From contig JBIQLO010000244.1 of NCBI GenBank assembly GCA_044464175.1, positions 1-5,446 on the forward strand: a stretch of 5,446 nucleotides of DNA, written 5' to 3'. The position numbers and the translations under genes were made by a program. The DNA comes from JBIQLO01 sp044464175 (GTDB lineage: Bacteria; Planctomycetota; Phycisphaerae; Tepidisphaerales; Tepidisphaeraceae). Below, one piece after another: positions 1 to 4,006 of the stretch. The stretch's first letter is position 1, and each line of letters starts with the position of its first letter. The notes under the pieces are model-generated. The model saw only the letters and a list, made by a program, of their open reading frames with translations. It was not told where the DNA came from and ran no database searches.

Positions 1-66
1 TTTAATACTGACGCATGGTGGCGAACCGCGAAAAAAGAACCTCCCGCCGGGCACCATAGTTTATAG
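1..66 (+). CDS. Possible C-terminal end of a gene entering from the left (uncertain)
   Basis: Plus frame 1 is open from the window edge to a TAG at 64-66 and would encode about 21 residues ending in the sequence NTDAWWRTAKKEPPAGHHSL. Tryptophan-rich tails of this kind remind me of the ends of planctomycete prepilin-like proteins, but this is an impression and not a motif match. Plus frame 2 is also open from base 2 to about 365, running through repeats, so an open frame here is weak evidence. The base composition of this stretch (lower GC than the rest) does not decide between them. I list it only so that the edge is not taken as empty. Confidence 0.2.
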   Translation, partial: FNTDAWWRTAKKEPPAGHHSL

Positions 67-101
67 AGTCGGCATCCCGGACAGACCGTTTGGCGATCAG
101 A

Positions 102-140
102 CGTTTGTTGCGCGAAATGGACCGCAGAGGGCTACACCGC
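102..140 (-). repeat. Dispersed short repeat, copy A (diverged)
   Basis: This copy shares with copy D (1881-1923) the left block cgtttnttgcgcgaa and then a ggNccgcag core followed by ctacNccgc. The central palindrome is degraded here (ggaccgcagagggctac), so no good hairpin forms. It lies in the same orientation as the other copies. Strand is given as minus because all copies sit downstream of minus-strand genes and one supplies a stop codon read on that strand. Confidence 0.55.
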
Positions 141-169
141 TGAATTGCGAAAGGAAGTCTGCAAGGGAG

Positions 170-226
170 GCTTCCCCCCTCACCCGCCCGCGGCGCGGGC
201 GGCCTCTCCCCCGAGGGGGCGAGGCG
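170..226. repeat. GC-rich double-hairpin intergenic element
   Basis: Two adjacent inverted repeats are visible. The first has a perfect 8-bp stem (184-191 with 195-202, CCGCCCGC/GCGGGCGG) and a 3-base loop. The second pairs 203-212 with 215-224 at nine of ten positions (CCTC and CCCCC against GGGGG and GAGG). The composition, C-rich strand then G-rich strand, resembles the abundant REP-like 'ctctccc...gagg' elements found between genes in many high-GC genomes. Neither strand has a following T-run, so it is not a typical intrinsic terminator. Copy number in the genome cannot be judged from this window. Confidence 0.55.
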
Positions 227-251
227 GAAGTAGGACGCATTGGCGGCGGGG

Positions 252-292
252 CGTTTTTGTGCGGAATGGGCCGCAGGGGGTGCGAACCCGCC
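252..292 (-). repeat. Dispersed short repeat, copy B (diverged)
   Basis: The copy begins cgtttttgtgcggaatggg and continues ccgcagggggtgcgaaccc, matching copy D (1881-1923) in the T-run block, the gcg-gaa block and most of the ccgcag-tgcg-acc core. The core palindrome is imperfect. It ends 17 bases before the stop codon of the DUF2585 gene on the plus-strand map, placing it immediately 3' of that gene in transcription. Confidence 0.5.
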
Positions 293-308
293 ACGGCTGC
301 GGGGGGGA

Positions 309-920
309 TTAGCCGTGGCCGGCCAGTTGCCAGTGCTGGAGGGCGTGGATGGGGTGGAGGAGCATGAGGACGTTGAGGGTGAGGTTGTCGCGAATCCACA
401 GGAGGAGGATCAGTTCGATGGCGAGCAGGAGGAGCAGCGAGGCGCGCAGGCCCAGACGGCGGGCCAGGAGGTAGCCGAGCAGGCAGCAGGCGATGTCGCC
501 CAGGGAGTTGGCCAGGCTGTCTCCCTGGTAGCCCAGGGCCATGGTGGCGTGGCGGTATCGGTCGATGACGGCGGGGGAATTCTCGATGATCTCCCAGGCG
601 GCCTCGATGGCAACGGCGATGGCCAGGCGCCAGAGGGGGGCGATGCGCCGGAAGGGGCGCAGCGACAGGACCATGAAAAAGATCAGGCCGTGGGACAGGT
701 GCGTGAAGCTGTAGGGATCGAGCAGGTGCTGGGAATTGTGGCGCGTCCAGATGTCGCCGGACCAGGGCCAGGGGCGGCCGCAGGCGCACCACCAGCGGCG
801 ACCTTCAGCGCGCAGGGTCGCGGCGGCGGTGAGAAGGATGGCGGCGATGGCCAGCCAGGGCCACCGGGTGGCGGGGAGGGCCGTTTGCGGCTTGGGGTTG
901 GCTGTGAGGCTGTGCGGCAT
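309..920 (-). CDS. DUF2585 / UPF0314 family integral membrane protein
   Basis: A 203-residue protein of unknown function in the DUF2585 (UPF0314) family. I recognise the family from a run of characteristic motifs: CACGR (45-49), NSQH (62-65), THLSHG (73-78), EAAWEIIENSP (106-116), DRYR (120-123), GDS..NS..D (133-142) and RDNLTLNVLML (177-187). Hydrophobic segments at about 21-37, 77-88, 97-113, 136-152 and 158-176 predict four to five membrane helices, so it should be an inner-membrane protein. The length fits the family. The ATG at 920 is chosen because the first membrane helix follows closely and a weak purine-rich AAGAGAA lies just upstream; there is no strong Shine-Dalgarno. It lies 90 bases downstream of tam in the same direction, separated by a hairpin repeat and a plausible promoter, so it may be transcribed on its own. 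No biochemical role is known to me. Confidence 0.87.
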   Translation of the reverse strand: MPHSLTANPKPQTALPATRWPWLAIAAILLTAAATLRAEGRRWWCACGRPWPWSGDIWTRHNSQHLLDPYSFTHLSHGLIFFMVLSLRPFRRIAPLWRLAIAVAIEAAWEIIENSPAVIDRYRHATMALGYQGDSLANSLGDIACCLLGYLLARRLGLRASLLLLLAIELILLLWIRDNLTLNVLMLLHPIHALQHWQLAGHG

Positions 921-944
921 CTGGTTCTCTTTGGGGCGGGGTGG

Positions 945-973
945 ATTGTAGGGGAGGCGGCTGGGGGGGCCAA
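945..973 (-). promoter_or_regulatory. Candidate sigma70-type promoter of the DUF2585 gene
   Basis: Read on the minus strand, TTGGCC (968-973, four of six to TTGACA) and TACAAT (945-950, five of six to TATAAT) are separated by exactly 17 bases. A start site near 938 would leave a leader of about 18 bases before the ATG at 920. The surrounding DNA is very GC-rich, which makes the -10 stand out. It lies downstream of the hairpin repeat at 984-1020, so the gene could be expressed independently of tam. This is sequence inference only. Confidence 0.4.
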
Positions 974-983
974 ATGAGTTATG

Positions 984-1020
984 ACGCGGAAATGGTCCGC
1001 GGTGCGGACCCTACGCCGCG
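984..1020 (-). repeat. Dispersed hairpin repeat, copy C, containing the tam stop codon
   Basis: This copy has an intact core palindrome, GGTCCGC-ggt-GCGGACC at 994-1010, giving a perfect 7-bp stem. The flanking gccgc-cta block matches copy D (1881-1923). From the start of the core to the end of the ccctacgccgc block the two copies differ at one position. On the minus strand the block reads GCGGCGTAGGGTCC, and its TAG (1013-1011) is the stop codon of tam, with the last two alanine codons also inside. The hairpin thus starts immediately after the stop codon. It is followed on the minus strand by ATTTCC, a poor T-tract, so it may stabilise or weakly terminate the tam mRNA; strong termination is doubtful. 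Confidence 0.65.
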
Positions 1021-1802
1021 CGGTAGGCGATCAGGAAGAGGCGTTTGAAGGGGAAGAGGATTCGGCCGTCGGGGCGGGGCGGATAGGCCTGGGGCAGGCG
1101 TTGGAGGTAATCGGCCAGGAAGCGGGCGCGGTCGGCATCGGCGGTGAGGCGGTCGAGGTAGGGGCGCAATCCCGTTCCTTTATACCACTCGACCATCGCC
1201 TGATGGTCCGGCAGGACATGCTGATAGGTGGTTTCCCACAGGTCGATGCGGGCGGCATGGGGAGACAGAAGGTCGTAATAGAAGGGCAATTCCTGCACGT
1301 GCCACTGGCGCACACCGCGGGCGGAAAAACGGTCGCGCCAGTCATTGGAGGCGGCCAAGCTGCGCATGATCCGGTGCGCGGGGGAATTCCTGTTGGCCGG
1401 CATCTGGACCGCCAGGGCTCCGCCGGGGGCGAGGCGGTTGAAGAGGGCTGGAAAGAGCCGGTCATGATCGGTCAGCCATTGCAGGGCGGCGTTGGAGAAG
1501 AGGACATCGTACTGCTCGGCGGCCTGTTTCGGGGCGGCCCAGCGGGCAATGTCGGCCAATATCCAGCTTTGGGAAGGATAAGTCTGGCGGGCCGCTTCGA
1601 TCATGGCGGGATTGCTGTCCATTCCCATGATGCTTGCCTCCGGCCACTGGCCGGCAAGCACCTGGGTGCTGTTGCCCGGCCCGCATCCCAAGTCCATCAC
1701 GCGCGCGGGGTGGTCCACCTCGATCCGCCGGACCAGGTCGTGACAGGGGCGTGTGCGCTCGGCGGCGAACTGGAGATATTGGCGGGGATTCCAGGTGGGC
1801 AT
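1011..1802 (-). CDS. tam: Trans-aconitate 2-methyltransferase
   Basis: A 263-residue class I SAM-dependent methyltransferase that matches the E. coli Tam family along its whole length (the E. coli protein is about 252 residues). Tam methylates trans-aconitate, a spontaneous product of the citrate-cycle intermediate cis-aconitate that inhibits aconitase, and acts in the cytosol. Visible features are the N-terminal WNP.QYLQFAAERTRP (4-19), the SAM-binding motif DLGCGPGNST (37-46), the acidic post-I motif GMDSNPAM (60-67), NAALQWL.DH (104-113), the substrate-side FYYDLLSP (174-181), and TTYQHVLPDHQAMVEW followed by GLRPYL (191-216). The ATG at 1802 is chosen because MPTWNP matches the family start; the open frame extends 49 codons further upstream but that part runs through repeat sequence. 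No clear Shine-Dalgarno precedes it. Its stop codon lies in a dispersed repeat. Confidence 0.92.
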   Translation of the reverse strand: MPTWNPRQYLQFAAERTRPCHDLVRRIEVDHPARVMDLGCGPGNSTQVLAGQWPEASIMGMDSNPAMIEAARQTYPSQSWILADIARWAAPKQAAEQYDVLFSNAALQWLTDHDRLFPALFNRLAPGGALAVQMPANRNSPAHRIMRSLAASNDWRDRFSARGVRQWHVQELPFYYDLLSPHAARIDLWETTYQHVLPDHQAMVEWYKGTGLRPYLDRLTADADRARFLADYLQRLPQAYPPRPDGRILFPFKRLFLIAYRAA

Positions 1803-1827
1803 GGGGCAAATGGTAAGGGGGCTTTGG

Positions 1828-1856
1828 TGTGAAGGGGAGGCGTGGTTCACATTATC
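1828..1856 (-). promoter_or_regulatory. Dyad and possible -10 in the tam leader
   Basis: A perfect 6-base inverted repeat, TGTGAA (1828-1833) and TTCACA (1846-1851), is separated by 12 bases. It sits next to GATAAT (1856-1851 on the minus strand), a five-of-six match to a -10 box, about 50 bases upstream of the tam ATG. No matching -35 hexamer is seen 16-18 bases further up. The dyad could be an operator or an mRNA hairpin with a 12-base loop. A 6-base dyad can arise by chance, so this is weak. Confidence 0.25.
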
Positions 1857-1880
1857 GCGGGGGGGATTTGGCGGGTGGGG

Positions 1881-1923
1881 CGTTTTTTGCGCGAAGAGGT
1901 CCGCAGTGCGGACCCTACGCCGC
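1881..1923 (-). repeat. Dispersed hairpin repeat, copy D (best preserved)
   Basis: This is the fullest copy: a T-run block (cgttttttgcgcgaa), the core palindrome GGTCCGC-agt-GCGGACC at 1898-1914 with a perfect 7-bp stem, then ctacgccgc. It is in the gap between rdgC and tam in the same orientation as copies A, B and C. On the minus strand the hairpin is followed by TCTTCGCGC and then an A-run, so there is no terminator-type T-tract directly after the stem. The frame upstream of tam translates through it, which explains the spurious N-terminal extension of that gene. Confidence 0.65.
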
Positions 1924-1964
1924 TTTTGGCACGGCAACAGCACAGGCACCCGGCCCGCACCCTA

Positions 1965-1990
1965 CCCTCCCCCAGAATACCGGAGGAGGG
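1965..1990. repeat. Inverted repeat downstream of rdgC
   Basis: Bases 1965-1973 (CCCTCCCCC) pair with 1982-1990 (GGAGGAGGG) at eight of nine positions around an 8-base loop, agaatacc. The C-rich arm, an AATAC-containing loop and a G-rich arm make it look like a common REP-type intergenic hairpin. It lies about 30 bases past the rdgC stop codon. On the minus strand a TTTTT run comes before the stem and not after it, so it does not fit an intrinsic terminator of rdgC; it may still act as an mRNA 3'-end barrier. Confidence 0.5.
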
Positions 1991-2020
1991 AAAAAGGAAG
2001 GCGCTTTTGGCTTAGAATTA

Positions 2021-3208
2021 TTACGCGACGGCGGCCAGGGGGCGGGCGGGTTGGAGGATCCATTTGCGGATGGCGGCGGTTTGGCCTTCCCAGGCGCCCG
2101 AAGCGCGGGTTTGGAGGAAGGTGTCGTAGAGGGCGTCCAGGGCGGTGCAGAAGTCGCGCAGGAGGGTGATGCGCTCCTCGAAGAGGGTGCGGGGGGAGTC
2201 GGCCTCCTCGACCTCGGGCAGGAGGAGCGATGCGTAGGAAAGGGGCTCGGCGTTGAGGGTGAAGGTGAAGCCCTGGCGGTTGGCGTCGATGATGAGGGTG
2301 GCCTTGCGCGGGACCTTGCCGGAGCGCAGGGCGTCGCGGGCCTCGGGCATGCGGCTGACGGCGTCGCCCTTGAGGGAATCCTTGCCGCTCTGGCCGTATG
2401 CGCATTCCAAGTCGAGGGATTTGTCGAGCATGAGGGTGATGTCGCCGGCGGTGGTGCCGACGATGCTGGTGCGGGCGTCGGCCTCGTGCCAGATCCAGAG
2501 GAGAAATTCATTGCCCAGGAAATCCTTGGGCTCGGGGCCCTTGGCGACCCAGGGATATTCGGGGAATTGCGACTCCCCCTCGGGGCCCAGGACGAAGCGG
2601 GTGGGGCGGAAGTCCTCGTAGTCGCGGCGGCGGCCGATTTTCTCCAGGTGGCGCAGGGCGACGCCGCCGGCGGTGAGGGGGAGGAGTTTCAATTCGAAGG
2701 TGCGTTCGAACAATTCCAGTAACTGTTCCTGGGAGGAGCCGGAGGCGGGGCAGTAGAGCATCTGATTGGGCAGGTCCCAGAGAATGGGCAGGAGTTTGCT
2801 CTTGCGGAAGCGGCCGGAGCGCAGGTCTTCCTCCACCTTTCTGCGGACGGTCTCCTTGACGTCCTTTTTCTGGTTTTTGCTGATGAAGCCGGAGGGGTTG
2901 GTGGCGGCGGTGGCCTCCTCCTCCATGAGCTGATAGGCCTTTTTGAGATCGCCGGGGACTTTGTTGGTGTCGATGCGCAGGCCGAAACTCAGGGCGTCGT
3001 TGAAGACGTTGTGTTCGAAGGAGAAGCTGGTGTCGAGGATGTGGCGGCCGCCGGACCAGCCATATTCGATTTCCTCGGGGATGCCCAGTTCGCCGGGATT
3101 GAGGGCGTGGGCGGCGAGTTTTTCGAGGAGGGCCTCGTCGGGACGGTCCGACTGGGAGCCCAGGACGGCAAAACGGCGGAAGGAGACGGACCCGGACGCA
3201 AAACCCAT
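2021..3208 (-). CDS. rdgC: RdgC-family recombination-associated protein (divergent)
   Basis: A 395-residue soluble protein that I assign to the RdgC family by overall layout. In E. coli, RdgC is a ring-shaped dimer that binds duplex DNA and restrains RecA filaments. Seen here: an N-terminal GSVSFRRFAV strand and AAHAL helix (5-36), a WSGGRHILD segment (51-59), a long charged stretch rich in K and E (about 86-137) ending in the SKLLPILWDLPNQMLYCPA block (137-155), which fits the family's finger and strand order, then FLGNEFLLWIW (230-240) and a final PEARDALRSGKVPRKATL segment (288-305). It is about 90 residues longer than E. coli RdgC (303), mostly in the second half. The ATG at 3208 is chosen because GAGGT lies 7 bases upstream; a 27-codon upstream extension encodes low-complexity sequence. 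It has no same-strand neighbour closer than dciA, which is 305 bases upstream beyond the tRNA. Assignment is from memory of the family, without a database search. Confidence 0.66.
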   Translation of the reverse strand: MGFASGSVSFRRFAVLGSQSDRPDEALLEKLAAHALNPGELGIPEEIEYGWSGGRHILDTSFSFEHNVFNDALSFGLRIDTNKVPGDLKKAYQLMEEEATAATNPSGFISKNQKKDVKETVRRKVEEDLRSGRFRKSKLLPILWDLPNQMLYCPASGSSQEQLLELFERTFELKLLPLTAGGVALRHLEKIGRRRDYEDFRPTRFVLGPEGESQFPEYPWVAKGPEPKDFLGNEFLLWIWHEADARTSIVGTTAGDITLMLDKSLDLECAYGQSGKDSLKGDAVSRMPEARDALRSGKVPRKATLIIDANRQGFTFTLNAEPLSYASLLLPEVEEADSPRTLFEERITLLRDFCTALDALYDTFLQTRASGAWEGQTAAIRKWILQPARPLAAVA

Positions 3209-3215
3209 GGGGGAT

Positions 3216-3220
3216 ACCTC
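3216..3220 (-). promoter_or_regulatory. Ribosome binding site of rdgC
   Basis: On the minus strand GAGGT lies 7 bases before the ATG at 3208. It decides the start against the upstream ATG at 3289, whose extension encodes the low-complexity run RQQQITSNKQ and has no equally good site. Confidence 0.6.
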
Positions 3221-3272
3221 GGTAATTGGCTGTTTGTTGCTGGTTATTTGTTGTTGGCGGGGGCCCAAAACG

Positions 3273-3359
3273 GGCGGGTCCCGCCGCAAACGACAATCGG
3301 CCGGGCGCGTCGCCGGCGGCCCGGGTTCAGGGGGCGGCGCCCCTGAACGACGAATCGTT
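3273..3359. repeat. Cluster of GC-rich hairpins between rdgC and the tRNA gene
   Basis: Several inverted repeats sit side by side: GGCGGG-t-CCCGCC (3273-3285), CCGGGC (3301-3306) with GCCCGG (3319-3324), a perfect 9-bp stem GTTCAGGGG/CCCCTGAAC (3325-3333 with 3340-3348) around the loop gcggcg, and AACGA/TCGTT (3346-3350 with 3355-3359). The last shares three bases with the 9-bp stem, so the two structures are alternatives. The cluster is upstream of rdgC (start 3208) and upstream of the rightward tRNA promoter (about 3384). Possible roles are a REP-like repeat, a barrier between divergent units, or an operator. I see no T-run that would make it an intrinsic terminator on either strand. Confidence 0.5.
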
Positions 3360-3383
3360 TAGGGTACCCGAGGCTCGGTCGGC

Positions 3384-3411
3384 TTGCAAAGCGGAGGGCG
3401 GGGCCTAAAAT
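3384..3411 (+). promoter_or_regulatory. Promoter of tRNA-Phe
   Basis: TTGCAA (3384-3389, four of six to TTGACA) and TAAAAT (3406-3411, five of six to TATAAT) are 16 bases apart, and the -10 box ends 16 bases before the mature tRNA 5' end at 3428. Transcription would start near 3418-3420, giving a very short 5' leader for RNase P to remove. The bases after the -10 box (ggtcggcc) are G/C-rich, the kind of discriminator associated with stringent control of stable RNA genes in studied bacteria; that link is inference here. Confidence 0.6.
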
Positions 3412-3427
3412 GGTCGGCCTTGAATGG

Positions 3428-3500
3428 GGGCAGGTAGCTCAGTTGGTAGAGCAATGGACTGAAAATCCATGTGTCGCCGGTTCGATTCCGGCCCTGCCCA
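3428..3500 (+). tRNA. tRNA-Phe (anticodon GAA)
   Basis: A complete 73-base cloverleaf can be folded by eye: acceptor stem GGGCAGG (3428-3434) with CCTGCCC (3493-3499), D stem GCTC/GAGC (3437-3440 with 3449-3452) with loop agttggta, anticodon stem ATGGA/TCCAT (3454-3458 with 3466-3470), loop CTGAAAA with anticodon GAA at 3461-3463, a five-base variable loop, and T stem GCCGG/CCGGC (3476-3480 with 3488-3492) with loop ttcgatt. The discriminator is A at 3500. All stems are perfectly paired. CCA is not encoded (TTT follows), so the 3' end must be added by CCA-transferase. The gene stands alone, with its own promoter, and is convergent with dciA, whose stop codon is 13 bases away. Confidence 0.97.
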
Positions 3501-3517
3501 TTTTTCCCTTTTTTTAT
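3501..3517 (+). terminator. T-rich 3' tract after tRNA-Phe
   Basis: The tRNA is followed at once by TTTTTCCCTTTTTTT and then ATTG. A T-tract directly behind the stable acceptor and T stems could release RNA polymerase, although there is no separate hairpin. On the other strand the tract becomes an A-run that includes the dciA stop codon, so it does not help end the dciA transcript. Confidence 0.3.
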
Positions 3518-3921
3518 TGAAATTTCGGTCGGCGATCGCCGGTGTCTTCGCCGTACCAGCGGCCGGGCTTGAGGGTGATTTTGCGCAGGCCGGTTTTTCG
3601 GCAGGCCAGGAGGAGCTGGTCCTGGAGGCCGGCCAGGAGGAGTTGTTTGAGTTCGTAGAGGTGGGGGGAGGAATCGACCAGGACGGTCAGGGCGCCGCGG
3701 TGGAGGCTTTCCAGGGAGCAGTGCTCGCTGAGGAAGTCGGGGACGAGCCGGCCCCAGCACTCGGCGATGGCCGAGAGTTTGGTCTGGCGTTTCTGGACCG
3801 ACTGTTTGAAGAAATCGACCATCTGCGGGCCGAGGGGATCGGCCGAGGGGGGAGTGTATTGCTTGACGCGATGGAGGCGGGTGAGTTCCGCCTCGGCCAG
3901 TCGCACTTCCCGGAGCGACAT
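3514..3921 (-). CDS. dciA: DUF721 protein, DciA-type replicative helicase loader/operator
   Basis: A 135-residue protein of the DUF721/DciA family. DciA interacts with the replicative helicase DnaB and is considered the ancestral helicase-loading factor in bacteria lacking DnaC or DnaI. The family core is visible from about residue 44 to 121: W56 in AIAECWGRLVPDFLSEH (51-67), then SLHRGALTVLVDSSPHLYEL (72-91), a helical LLLAGLQDQLL (94-104) and the closing strand GLRKITLKPGRW (111-122). A basic or helical N-terminal part (MSLREVRLAEAELTRLHRVK) precedes it. The ATG at 3921 is preferred over a TTG at 3936 because AAGGAG lies 5-6 bases before the ATG and inside the longer version. It lies 85 bases behind dnaN in the same direction, as expected for origin-proximal replication genes; recF is not between them. 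The tail (EDTGDRRPKFQ) is probably disordered. Confidence 0.85.
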   Translation of the reverse strand: MSLREVRLAEAELTRLHRVKQYTPPSADPLGPQMVDFFKQSVQKRQTKLSAIAECWGRLVPDFLSEHCSLESLHRGALTVLVDSSPHLYELKQLLLAGLQDQLLLACRKTGLRKITLKPGRWYGEDTGDRRPKFQ

Positions 3922-3948
3922 GGGGACTCCTTCCAAGGAATTGTCAGG

Positions 3949-3995
3949 CGCCTGCAGGCGGGGTCACTGCCCTCGCCACGGCCTCGGCGAGGCCG
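3949..3995. repeat. Inverted repeats in the dnaN-dciA spacer
   Basis: Two perfect palindromic structures occupy the 85-base gap: CGCCTGCAGGCG (3949-3960, a 12-base palindrome) and CGGCCTC-ggc-GAGGCCG (3979-3995, 7-bp stem and 3-base loop). On the minus strand the second reads within tgtaggcggcctcgccgagg, a phrase that looks like a dispersed REP-type element. There is no T-run after either stem, so transcription from dnaN into dciA is probably only dampened, and the hairpin could protect the dnaN mRNA end. The dciA ribosome binding site lies downstream of both, unpaired. Confidence 0.5.
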
Positions 3996-4006
3996 CCTAC
4001 AGGAGG

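Larger units (their letters stand above)
67..308. other. Gene-free stretch filled with short repeats
   Basis: No convincing protein gene is present between the possible gene end at 66 and the stop codon of the DUF2585 gene at 309. Open frames crossing it on either strand are arginine, proline or glycine rich and run straight through inverted repeats, so they are artefacts of high GC. The contents are two related repeat copies (102-140 and 252-292) and a double-hairpin element (about 170-226), listed separately. On the minus strand this is the 3' flank of the DUF2585 gene. No hairpin followed by a T-run, as an intrinsic terminator would need, is visible. Confidence 0.7.

Noticed and set aside
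97..792. A 231-codon minus-strand open frame overlapping the DUF2585 gene in another frame
   Set aside because: Extremely rich in proline, arginine and histidine, runs through repeats, and conflicts with the well-supported DUF2585 frame.
240..977. A 245-codon plus-strand open frame opposite the DUF2585 gene
   Set aside because: Low-complexity antisense frame; the minus strand carries clear DUF2585 motifs.
981..1832. A 283-codon plus-strand open frame opposite tam
   Set aside because: It covers tam almost exactly in antisense and begins inside repeat copy C; tam matches its family over its full length.
102..1923. A CRISPR array made of the four similar repeats
   Set aside because: The copies are hundreds of bases apart, irregularly spaced and diverged, and lie between genes.
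1803..1949. A 49-codon N-terminal extension of tam
   Set aside because: It translates repeat copy D and leader sequence; the family starts at the ATG at 1802.
1965..1990. The inverted repeat as an intrinsic terminator of rdgC
   Set aside because: On the minus strand the T-run precedes the stem instead of following it.
1829..2722. A 297-codon plus-strand open frame over the rdgC 3' half
   Set aside because: Glycine-, glutamate- and alanine-rich antisense frame running through intergenic repeats; the opposite strand has a protein-like sequence with a good ribosome binding site.
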